Positions 1 through 7,278 of a stretch of DNA of 11,366 bases are shown here, in pieces. How positions within the stretch are numbered: position 1 is the stretch's first letter; every line of letters begins with the position of its first letter. This DNA comes from Candidatus Peregrinibacteria bacterium (GTDB lineage: Bacteria > Patescibacteriota > Gracilibacteria > UBA1369 > LOWO2-01-FULL-3): NCBI GenBank assembly GCA_018664365.1, contig JABJOK010000112.1, positions 1 through 11,366 of the forward strand, written 5' to 3'. The position numbers were made by a program, and so were the translations under genes. Below the pieces are notes generated by a model. That model made no database searches. It saw only the letters and a program-made list of their open reading frames with translations, and was not told the DNA's origin.

Positions 1-83
1 TAAAAACAAAAAACAAAAAAGCAATCTAGTAAACCACGCACTAGCAATACTCAGCTTCTTCACTTCAATACTATACCAAACAA
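1..83 (-). terminator. Possible weak terminator after the SLH gene
   Basis: This is the 83-base stretch downstream of the SLH gene on the minus strand. It contains a 5-bp inverted repeat (CTAGT at 26-30, ACTAG at 40-44, 9-base loop). Read on the minus strand, five bases follow and then T-tracts separated by single Gs (positions 20 to 2). The T-rich tail fits an intrinsic terminator, but the stem is short, AT-rich and set off from the T-tract, so this is a weak call. I see no gene in this stretch. Confidence 0.25.
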
Positions 84-812
84 TTAAATCAACTGCTTCT
101 GCTTCATTAATTCAAAAAGAATATCCGCAAACTCTGCACGAGTCATCGCTTCATTTGGGTAGAACATCAGGCTAGTTGAAGTGACTCCATCTCTTTTACC
201 AGCACACACATATGGCGCCAACCAATCTGTTTCTTCAACATCGTCATAAGAACGAGTATTTACAACATCACAAATAGCGTAATCCATAGCTTCCATAGCA
301 ATTTTTAGCGCTGCCCCTCGAGTTACAGAATCTCCAGGTTTGTATGAACCATCCGCATGTCCAGAAACCCATCCCGCATCCTTAGCGTAACAAACAAACG
401 GCGCATACCACTCATCCGTTACATCGGTAAAACAACCGTTTAAATCACGCCCACCAAAATCAGCATCGACTGCAGTAGCCAAAACTTTTAACAAACCAGC
501 CCTAGTCATTGGTTCATCTGGCCTAAAACTTCCATCTGGATAGCCTTCTAAAACACCTGCATTCAAGAGCTCTGTAACTGCAGTAATATGTGGATGATCA
601 TCCGCTACATCATTGAAGTAACTATAGTAATCAGTCTCAACAACCGTTTCAGTAGGAACCTCCGTAACAGAAGCGTAATAGTGATCAATGTAAGCTGTAT
701 TCGATGTAAAAAACGAAGCCAAGGAATAAATCGAAAATCCAGCAAAAAGAACCAAAACAGCAATAAAATGACTATGTTCTTTCACCTTCTTAGAAGTTTT
801 CTTTTTAGCCAT
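84..812 (-). CDS. Membrane-anchored SLH-domain protein (three SLH repeats)
   Basis: A 242-residue protein. It opens with a very basic segment (residues 2-12, mostly Lys) followed by a hydrophobic stretch at about 16-35, which reads as a signal anchor or uncleaved signal peptide placing the rest outside the membrane. Three S-layer homology repeats follow at about 66-115, 128-176 and 189-238. Each starts with a Tyr/Phe-x-Asp-Val core and ends with a Pro plus (M/V)TR-type motif (MTRAG, VTRGA, MTRAE). SLH domains are known to bind cell-wall polymers, so attachment to the cell surface is the likely role. No other domain is present, so it may be a small wall anchor rather than an enzyme. Four cysteines occur in equivalent places in repeats 2 and 3 (C127/C141 and C181/C203) and could form one disulfide per repeat. 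The ATG at 812 is the only sensible start, and no Shine-Dalgarno is visible. The gene lies 72 bases after the ATPase gene, in the same orientation. Confidence 0.85.
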   Translation of the reverse strand: MAKKKTSKKVKEHSHFIAVLVLFAGFSIYSLASFFTSNTAYIDHYYASVTEVPTETVVETDYYSYFNDVADDHPHITAVTELLNAGVLEGYPDGSFRPDEPMTRAGLLKVLATAVDADFGGRDLNGCFTDVTDEWYAPFVCYAKDAGWVSGHADGSYKPGDSVTRGAALKIAMEAMDYAICDVVNTRSYDDVEETDWLAPYVCAGKRDGVTSTSLMFYPNEAMTRAEFADILFELMKQKQLI

Positions 813-845
813 AGGGAATGTAGTTAGTTAAAAAATTACACAACA

Positions 846-874
846 AATATACACCAAGGCACTACTCGTCGCAA
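846..874 (-). promoter_or_regulatory. Candidate promoter for the SLH gene
   Basis: On the minus strand TTGCGA (869-874) is followed after exactly 17 bases by TATATT (846-851). These match the sigma-70 -35 and -10 boxes at 4 of 6 and 5 of 6 positions. Transcription would start near 839, about 27 bases before the ATG. It sits in the short gap behind the ATPase gene, so the SLH gene could be expressed separately from it. Confidence 0.4.
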
Positions 875-884
875 TTTATAAAAA

Positions 885-3104
885 CTAAATTAAAGGCTCC
901 TCAAAGACCGGATCCTCCTCTGGGCCAGATTCTTCAAACTCACCTGCCTCGTCCCATTTAGAAAGCATCTCCTCAACATTTTTACGAGACTCACAACGCT
1001 CTTTTCTAGAATTTTCAATAATTTCAGGAACAAAATTTTCTTCAGGCTTCTTAACAAAAAGGGTTCTTGCGGAAAAAGCTTCACGAATCTCTCCATCAAC
1101 AGACATCTTGCAGTAAAACTCTCTAACACCAAGATTAATAATATCTCTCTCTTTAAAGATTGGCGTGTATTCTTCCGCTAAAGCAGCCGCATCATCAGCT
1201 CCTACACGGAAACTAATAAGAGAGCCGACATTACCAAATACCGTCTTCTTAACAAATCCAGAGAGCTGCCCCATATACTGATGAGCAATAGTTAGGTTCA
1301 AAGCATACTTACGAGCCTCTGACAAAATCTCTGCAAAAGTATCAGTAGCAAAGTTTTGAAATTCATCTACGTAAAAGTAAAAATCCTCACGTTCATCCTC
1401 AGACATATCAGCACGACTCATCGCAGCCTGATAAACTTTCGTCACGATCATCGCCCCTAGTAAACCGGAATTTTCCTCACCAAGAAGACCTTTAGACACC
1501 TTCATAAGAAGAATCTTTTTGTTATCCATAATCTCACGAATGTCAAATTTGCTTCTAGGCTGTCCAATAATATTTCGAATCATATTGGTAGAAACAAACT
1601 GCCCCACCTTGTTTAAAAGTGGCGTAATAGCCTCAGCATCAAATTTCTCACTCCATCCTGCAAACTCACTAACCCAGAAGTTCTTAACAACATTATCCTG
1701 AATTCTAGACACTATATTCTGCCGGTAATTCTTATCAGTAAGCATTTTTAATATTGAAAGAACGGTCGTATTTGGACTGTCCAAAAGCGCTAAAACTGTA
1801 TACCTAAGAACGTGCTCAAGACGATCCGTCCAGTTGTCTCCAAAAAGTTTTTTGAAAATCTGAATAAAGCCAATCGTAACCTGCATCTTTTGCTCCTCCG
1901 CTACATTTTCCATTGGATTAAAGGAAATTGGAAATTCCATATCTGCTGGATCAAAGTAAACAACATCCTTTATTCGCTCCTTAGGAACAAACTCCATAAC
2001 ATTATCTACAAGATCTCCATGTGGATCCAAAACAGCAACTCCCTTTCCTGCCTCCATGTCTTCCTTAATAAGCAGTTCAAGCAGTTTTGATTTTCCAGAA
2101 CCAGACTTCCCCACCACATATAAGTGCCTCCGACGATCTGCTCTTTTAATACCAAAGTCATCAAAGTTATTGTGATAGTTAGTAGTTCCAAAAAAGCTAA
2201 TATTGGGCTCTCCTCTCTTAGGAACATCCTGTGGAGCCTCTGATTTTTTCGCAAGTACATGCACAATATGAGGAACAGAGTCCGCATCTGGCAGATGATA
2301 AATCGTAGACAACTCTTTCGGACTAATCATCATCTTATTCATCATTTTTCTCTTCTTATACTCATCCAAAAATGCATTATCCCCTACCTTAACTAGCTTA
2401 AAATCTTGAATATCAGTCTTGTTAAATTGGTAGAAACTATTTACAACAGCGTGCAGCTTCCTCTGTGATTCCGCCTTATTCTTAGCGATATAGGCTAATC
2501 TAATAGATGCTAAAAATGGTTCAGACTTAGTTTTTTCCTCAGCCAACCTTTTTCTCTCTTTAATAACATCCCCTTCTCCCTTAACACGTACTCGATCACG
2601 AATATTAAAAATCTTCTTAAAGTTATTCCACTTTAATAATATTCGCCTCTTTAAATGATAGGCAGCACTTTCATCTTGTGGATTAATAACCATTTGAACC
2701 CAAACCTGTTCACCTGAATTAATCTTTGAAATAACTGAAAAAAGACGCATCTGACTATCTTCATCAAATTCGTCATAAGTTTTAAAGGGATAAACATCAC
2801 CCCACTTAAGCTTCAGTCGACAACCAGAAATAGACATGCTCTCAGGCTTAAAACCATCAACATAGTCTGATGTTTCCTTAATTTCACAATCAGGATAAGC
2901 CGAATAAAGCAACCCCTCCATAGTCTCAAACATATTGTCGGGAACCGCAAAAAAGAAATAGCTATACTGCTCATAGCCAAGAATCTCCATCGAAATCGGC
3001 ACATTCTTTACCGTATTTTGCAAATTAACTAGAAGTTCTTGGAACTTCTTTTCTTGCTTAGGCTTATTTTCTCCTTGAGGGACTACAACCTGAAAATATT
3101 TCAT
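885..3104 (-). CDS. TraG/TraD/VirD4-like type IV secretion ATPase
   Basis: A 739-residue P-loop ATPase. The N-terminal ~290 residues form a domain I do not recognise by name. The motor domain follows: Walker A GKSGSGKS at 332-339 (Lys338), then a LDPHGDL motif shortly after, Walker B ending in YVDEFQ (Asp580, Glu581), and a conserved IAHQYMGQL motif with Gln609. The YVDEFQNF-to-IAHQ stretch is typical of the TraM-recognition region of TraD/TraG coupling proteins, hexameric ATPases that bring DNA or protein substrates to a type IV secretion or conjugation channel. The last ~50 residues are acidic and probably disordered. Unlike classical VirD4 or TraD, no N-terminal membrane helices are visible, so it should be soluble or recruited by a partner. 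No relaxase or VirB-type gene lies in the window. The ATG at 3104 lacks a Shine-Dalgarno. The family assignment is firm; the substrate is unknown, and a VirB4-like role is a possible alternative. Confidence 0.85.
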   Translation of the reverse strand: MKYFQVVVPQGENKPKQEKKFQELLVNLQNTVKNVPISMEILGYEQYSYFFFAVPDNMFETMEGLLYSAYPDCEIKETSDYVDGFKPESMSISGCRLKLKWGDVYPFKTYDEFDEDSQMRLFSVISKINSGEQVWVQMVINPQDESAAYHLKRRILLKWNNFKKIFNIRDRVRVKGEGDVIKERKRLAEEKTKSEPFLASIRLAYIAKNKAESQRKLHAVVNSFYQFNKTDIQDFKLVKVGDNAFLDEYKKRKMMNKMMISPKELSTIYHLPDADSVPHIVHVLAKKSEAPQDVPKRGEPNISFFGTTNYHNNFDDFGIKRADRRRHLYVVGKSGSGKSKLLELLIKEDMEAGKGVAVLDPHGDLVDNVMEFVPKERIKDVVYFDPADMEFPISFNPMENVAEEQKMQVTIGFIQIFKKLFGDNWTDRLEHVLRYTVLALLDSPNTTVLSILKMLTDKNYRQNIVSRIQDNVVKNFWVSEFAGWSEKFDAEAITPLLNKVGQFVSTNMIRNIIGQPRSKFDIREIMDNKKILLMKVSKGLLGEENSGLLGAMIVTKVYQAAMSRADMSEDEREDFYFYVDEFQNFATDTFAEILSEARKYALNLTIAHQYMGQLSGFVKKTVFGNVGSLISFRVGADDAAALAEEYTPIFKERDIINLGVREFYCKMSVDGEIREAFSARTLFVKKPEENFVPEIIENSRKERCESRKNVEEMLSKWDEAGEFEESGPEEDPVFEEPLI

Positions 3105-3124
3105 TTTTCGAGAATATTGTATTT

Positions 3125-3142
3125 TAGGAATTTTTATTCCTA
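3125..3142. repeat. 6-bp perfect inverted repeat in the ATPase gene leader
   Basis: TAGGAA (3125-3130) and TTCCTA (3137-3142) are perfect inverted copies around a six-base T-rich spacer. The site lies about 20 bases upstream of the ATPase start codon and at the predicted transcription start, so it could be a small operator or a weak leader hairpin. The repeat is certain; any function is a guess. Confidence 0.4.
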
Positions 3143-3149
3143 GTACACT

Positions 3150-3178
3150 ATTTTACCATATTTCAAGCGCTTTTTTAA
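3150..3178 (-). promoter_or_regulatory. Candidate promoter for the ATPase gene
   Basis: On the minus strand TAAAAT (3150-3155) is preceded by TGG, giving an extended -10 (TGGTAAAAT). A TTAAAA box (3173-3178) sits 17 bases further upstream. Predicted transcription starts near 3143, leaving a leader of about 38 bases. The -35 match is modest in an AT-rich region, so this is a tentative assignment. Confidence 0.33.
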
Positions 3179-3193
3179 GGCCTTTTCTAGAAA
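3165..3193. repeat. Cluster of three short perfect palindromes between the divergent genes
   Basis: Three perfect palindromes lie within 29 bases: AAGCGCTT (3165-3172), AAGGCCTT (3177-3184) and TTTCTAGAAA (3184-3193), the last two sharing one base. They flank and overlap the proposed -35 box of the ATPase promoter and lie upstream of the plus-strand promoter, a place where a regulator could control both genes. Short palindromes also arise by chance, so an operator role is inference only. Confidence 0.35.
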
Positions 3194-3211
3194 TGTCGCC
3201 TCTCCTGAGCA

Positions 3212-3240
3212 TTGAAAATTCCTCTTAAATAAGGTATAAT
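3212..3240 (+). promoter_or_regulatory. Strong sigma-70-type promoter for the NlpC/P60-like gene
   Basis: TTGAAA (3212-3217), a 17-base spacer and a perfect TATAAT (3235-3240) make this the best promoter in the window. Transcription should start at about 3246-3248, only some 12 bases before the ATG at 3259. The transcript therefore has a very short leader with no Shine-Dalgarno, and translation is probably near-leaderless. Confidence 0.75.
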
Positions 3241-3258
3241 AATAAGAACATTATACAT

Positions 3259-5610
3259 ATGAAAAAACAAAAATTATACATTTGGAAATCTGCACACGGT
3301 TTTATATACAAAAAACCACCGGGACTGGGAGAAACTCCGCCCGCTGAAGGAGAAAAGCCAGATGAAAAGCCAAAAACTCCTGTTGCTCCTGAAAAAGCAG
3401 CAGATCAACCAGCAAAACGTGAAGAACTAGGTGCTGACATGGCAGTAGAGGCAGTTAAAATAACGCCAGAAGCTGTTGAATTAAACAAACTGTTTCACGA
3501 AAAGGCAAAAACCTATGCTGAAAAAATTGACAAACTTCCAGAAAAAGAAGCAAGAAAGCTTATAGAACAAGCTGCCTCAAAGTCTATGATAGAACTTCAG
3601 GGATGGGAATGGCTTGGACTCGATGAAAAATCTGCAGATCAAAGGCACTTAAAACTTGGGCAGGCATTTTTGAAAAAGACAGTCGATCAACATGGCCAAG
3701 AAATATTTATCGTAAAAGCCGAATTAGACCATTCAGAAAATACACGAATGGGAATTGGAGCAGGACATCTGCTCCCTCCAAGTGTAAAAGCTGTTGAAAT
3801 AACTGATAATCAAGGTATTGCAAGAAAAGGAGTTCGCAAATTAATAAATGGGCAAAAAGCTGGATACTACGATGAAAATGGCAATTATTTAGCAATCTTC
3901 GGCGGATACAAGATAAGACCATTAGATTTTATTGATGAAACAGGTCCAGAATACAAAACACAAGTCGAAGCAGAGGTTGAACATTATAAAAACCTAAAAG
4001 CCATCGAAGAAACTTATGGAAGCTCCTTTGGACATATTCCAGGAGAAGAGAGCTCTTCGACAGCAGGACTTGGAAGCGAATACGTTAGCTCTCTAAAGAA
4101 TCTTGAGGAGGCAACTGAAGAAAATCTTAAAGAACAAAAGGCAAGTGATGTAGAAATAACCAGGATTCTTAAATCAAAAGAAGATTGGTTCAGAATGAAG
4201 GCCATATGTGGAAACAAAGGGCTTTCAATTAGAGTTCATTCAGCAAGTGAAGCATACGGAGCAACTCACATCCTCGGGCTTGAAGGCAAAGGAGCAGAAA
4301 TTCTTGGCTGGAAACCTGAACAATCAAAAATTCAAGAGGATCTAACTACAAAACTTACCGACAAAACATATATTGAAGAAAGCTTGAAAGACCTCAAAGA
4401 AGGTGAAGAGAAAAAGCTTCCAGAAGGCATCACTATTGTGAAAAGCAAGGAGGAAAAAGATGGATACTACTTTAAAGATAAACACAATTTAAGAGTACCT
4501 CTCGAACTCTGGACTGCCAGACAAGCAATCCAAACCCTTCAATTAAGCGAAACAGCACTCTTCATAAAGGCAATGCAATCAGGAAAAAAATACCTAGGAC
4601 ACAACTTCATAGGAAACTACAGCCTAGATCTTGCACACCTAAAATATTTTCACTACCTAGTTGAAGAAGAGGAAGGACAAAAAACTCTTAAAGAAGCCTT
4701 GGAAAAAGTCAAAAAAACAAACGGAAGTATAAATCCAATGGATTTAATTAAATACATCGAAACAAGTTCGATGCCAGACGAAGGACTTAGTATCGAAGAA
4801 GTTATTGCCTACTGCAAAAAAAACCCAAACCTTTCCTGGATGGTAGATCCCAATTGGCAATGCAAATGTTGCGCAAAAGGACATGCAAATTTTAAATACT
4901 TTTTAGGCAAAAAAGTTAAACCTCCGATTCAAAATATAAGCTATCAGTGGAACAAGCATAAAGGCACTGCCTTTGTAGGAGTAATGCAATGCGCACGAAC
5001 AGTAAGTGATATTCTTGGGCTTAATGGGAGGTACAAATCATGCACACACAACCTTACTCCAGCACTAATCCAGGCAAACCTAAGGAAAACAGGCAAAACG
5101 GGGATAGTCTTCGGAATGGAAAACTTTAGAGAAGGAGACGTTATTATGTGGAGAGGAAGCCAAAGAGGCCCAACAAGAAAAAAACCTGGTGGAGGACATG
5201 AAAACTACGGGCACAACCGTTTTAGTCATACTGGAATCGTTCGACATGTAATGGAAATTGGAGGAGAAAAATATATTGCAATGCAGCATAATTCAGACAG
5301 GCTATACATAGAACTCGTCCCAGTAAGTAGACGCCCACACAACCTTTCACGGGTTAAAAGAGCACTAAAAACTAGAAGCTACGAAGATCTTGCTCAAACA
5401 TCAAGCGATCCAGACAAGCTAAGAAGACAGTTTGCAGATATCTTTGGATTCAGATCGAGAGGTTTAAAAAGAGCAGGAAAACGTAGCAAAGCTCTAGTTA
5501 GAGTAAGATTTCACAAAGACGACTCAAAGATGCTAAACGGAACATTTGCTTTTGCAATAAGAACAGCCCACCTTCAAAGCACTCCAGGAAATCCAAGCCC
5601 AATAGAGTAG
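3259..5610 (+). CDS. Large protein with C-terminal NlpC/P60-like cysteine peptidase domain
   Basis: A 783-residue protein. Residues about 19-55 are Pro/Lys/Glu-rich and probably disordered. Residues 58-570 are mostly charged and helical, with globular parts I do not recognise. The region about 570-690 shows the NlpC/P60 papain-like order: Cys578 in MQCARTVSDIL (nucleophile candidate), a GDVIMW strand at 626-631, His657 in FSHTGIV (catalytic His candidate) and H677/N678 in AMQHNSD (third polar residue). Such enzymes usually cut peptidoglycan stem peptides, so cell-wall remodelling or attack on another cell's wall is the likely role. Just before it is a C-x-C-C-x3-H cluster (C535, C537, C538, H542), a possible metal site. 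The last ~90 residues are very basic. No signal peptide or membrane helix is visible at the N-terminus, which is odd for a wall hydrolase. The ATG at 3259 fits the promoter just upstream. The peptidase call rests on motif order, not an alignment; a CHAP-type amidase is the main alternative. Confidence 0.65.
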   Translation: MKKQKLYIWKSAHGFIYKKPPGLGETPPAEGEKPDEKPKTPVAPEKAADQPAKREELGADMAVEAVKITPEAVELNKLFHEKAKTYAEKIDKLPEKEARKLIEQAASKSMIELQGWEWLGLDEKSADQRHLKLGQAFLKKTVDQHGQEIFIVKAELDHSENTRMGIGAGHLLPPSVKAVEITDNQGIARKGVRKLINGQKAGYYDENGNYLAIFGGYKIRPLDFIDETGPEYKTQVEAEVEHYKNLKAIEETYGSSFGHIPGEESSSTAGLGSEYVSSLKNLEEATEENLKEQKASDVEITRILKSKEDWFRMKAICGNKGLSIRVHSASEAYGATHILGLEGKGAEILGWKPEQSKIQEDLTTKLTDKTYIEESLKDLKEGEEKKLPEGITIVKSKEEKDGYYFKDKHNLRVPLELWTARQAIQTLQLSETALFIKAMQSGKKYLGHNFIGNYSLDLAHLKYFHYLVEEEEGQKTLKEALEKVKKTNGSINPMDLIKYIETSSMPDEGLSIEEVIAYCKKNPNLSWMVDPNWQCKCCAKGHANFKYFLGKKVKPPIQNISYQWNKHKGTAFVGVMQCARTVSDILGLNGRYKSCTHNLTPALIQANLRKTGKTGIVFGMENFREGDVIMWRGSQRGPTRKKPGGGHENYGHNRFSHTGIVRHVMEIGGEKYIAMQHNSDRLYIELVPVSRRPHNLSRVKRALKTRSYEDLAQTSSDPDKLRRQFADIFGFRSRGLKRAGKRSKALVRVRFHKDDSKMLNGTFAFAIRTAHLQSTPGNPSPIE

Positions 5611-5623
5611 TTAGTAGATTTCC
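5587..5623. repeat. Inverted repeat bracketing two abutting convergent stop codons
   Basis: GGAAATC (5587-5593) and GATTTCC (5617-5623) are perfect 7-bp inverted copies separated by 23 bases that hold both stop codons (TAG at 5608-5610 on plus, TAA at 5611-5613 on minus). Neither side has a T-tract and the loop is long, so it is not a convincing intrinsic terminator. It is the only secondary-structure candidate at this gene end. Confidence 0.35.
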
Positions 5624-7278
5624 GATCTATAGCATTCTTCGCAATAAACTTTTTCTGTACGTCCAGATTCATAAACAGAACTAATATTTGTCCTACACTT
5701 ACTACACTTTCTTTCATGTAATTTTCGCGCAGTCCTAAGCTCAATTCGATCACGATGACGCTGATCCGGAGACCTATGAGGAACAGGTATACCAAGTTTT
5801 TTATAAAACTTTAATTCCTGAGGAATAACTTTATATTTTTTTCCACTTTTCTCACAAACAAGAACCTCCTTACATAATGACTCCCCCACCTTTTCAATAT
5901 CATCGTGGATTTCAACACCTTCTGCAACTCCGCCCTCATTCATATTCACCCATTTAAACCCTTGTTTCTCAGCAGATTTCTGATCTAATGGGAAATATTC
6001 ATCAGCAACGGTCTCATTATATGCAAATGGATTTACTGATTGAGGGAAAAACTCTCCCCACTCTTTATGCTTTTTCATATTCGCAATAATCTTTGGCACA
6101 AGTTCTGCATACTGCGCACCCGTATACTGTTTATTCAAAATACAATACTGCTTATGGTTTAAACCTATACATCCAAACAGATTTGAAGAGTTATTAGTAA
6201 GATCACAATAGAAAACCTCACTGTTATAATGACTCGCCATATTAAAGGCACTCTTATTCATATTCAAAGTACTAATAAGCTCATAAGATAACTCCGGTTT
6301 ATATAAAGAATAGTTCAAATCCTGACAATCCTTCGCATCCAAAACGTCATAAAGATATCTACAATCCTCAGACCCAGATGCATTAAAGCTATAAAAGGTA
6401 TTCTTGCAGTTTTTCAGGTTATTGCCTGAACAATTCTCACAGTTGATCAAAAAGTTTGAACGATAAATGGCATGCTCTTTTTTGTACTTCAACCACCCTT
6501 CATAAAGCTTTTGTCTTTGCTCATACGAGCCCAATCCCAACTCCTTCAAGTACTTCTCATATTTAGCCTTCGTATACTGTTTATTGAACACACAATATTC
6601 TTTATTCCTGAGTCCATGACTGAAAATACAATTCTTACATCCCACTAAATCAAATGAGTACAAACAATCACTACAGTTATCCGCATAAATACAATGTTGA
6701 AGCCCATAAGAGTCATAACAATTTATAGACTCATAACAGAGCTCGGAATTATAAACAAAGGTGCAATCAACCGTATTCTTAGAATATTTTACAAAAAGAT
6801 TGTAGTAACAGTCCTCATTCCCCTCTCCTGCTATATCTAAATAACAATTTTTATCATCTCCACAGTAGTTGCAGTATTCACTATTTTCGCAATTAACTAT
6901 ATCTATCCCCAAACGAGGCACCTTCCTCTGCAATTTTTGATACTGCTCAAAAAACGGTTTATCTAAATTGACTCGCATACCAAGATCCATCGCATCCCAC
7001 TTTTCTCCATACCACTCTTCCGGACAATAAACCGTGTAGGGAGTCTTTTCAGGATAAAGAGAAATAAAACTCTTCCCACTCATGTCGCACTTCCGATGAT
7101 AAAAAACTCTATCATTTCTAAAACTCTGTCGTCTTTGATTTCTACAGTCAGGACAAAGAGTAGGTAAAGGCATTTCTACCTCAACTAGGCCAAATTTAGG
7201 TGAAATACGTTCAAAAAACTCCTCCTCTTCAGGACGAATCAAAAACATTTCCTTACACTGCTTACACCTCTTATCCAT
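5611..7278 (-). CDS. Cysteine-rich zinc-ribbon repeat protein, paralogue D
   Basis: A 555-residue protein with about 34 cysteines (6%), last in the tandem array. N-terminal module: ribbon 1 has C5/C8 and C42/C45 (CKQC, CPDC followed by RNQRR); ribbon 2 keeps only C64 and C85, with Ser67 and Glu88 in the other two places. Cysteine-rich block A (about 128-230) ends with EYCVFNKQYTKAKYE; a charged helical linker follows; block B (about 283-385) ends with GLNHKQYCILNKQYT. Then comes the conserved WGEFFP / NPFAYNETVADEYFP segment. C-terminal module: ribbon 1 is reduced to C475 (Ser478, Ser503 and Gln506 replace the rest), while ribbon 2 is intact (C525/C528, C546/C549). There is no signal peptide, so it is probably cytoplasmic and metal-binding. 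The ATG at 7278 overlaps the end of paralogue C by eight bases and aligns with the other family starts. The real function is unknown. Similar CPR proteins have, as I recall, been auto-labelled CaiB/BaiF, which nothing here supports. Confidence 0.8.
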   Translation of the reverse strand: MDKRCKQCKEMFLIRPEEEEFFERISPKFGLVEVEMPLPTLCPDCRNQRRQSFRNDRVFYHRKCDMSGKSFISLYPEKTPYTVYCPEEWYGEKWDAMDLGMRVNLDKPFFEQYQKLQRKVPRLGIDIVNCENSEYCNYCGDDKNCYLDIAGEGNEDCYYNLFVKYSKNTVDCTFVYNSELCYESINCYDSYGLQHCIYADNCSDCLYSFDLVGCKNCIFSHGLRNKEYCVFNKQYTKAKYEKYLKELGLGSYEQRQKLYEGWLKYKKEHAIYRSNFLINCENCSGNNLKNCKNTFYSFNASGSEDCRYLYDVLDAKDCQDLNYSLYKPELSYELISTLNMNKSAFNMASHYNSEVFYCDLTNNSSNLFGCIGLNHKQYCILNKQYTGAQYAELVPKIIANMKKHKEWGEFFPQSVNPFAYNETVADEYFPLDQKSAEKQGFKWVNMNEGGVAEGVEIHDDIEKVGESLCKEVLVCEKSGKKYKVIPQELKFYKKLGIPVPHRSPDQRHRDRIELRTARKLHERKCSKCRTNISSVYESGRTEKVYCEECYRSEIY

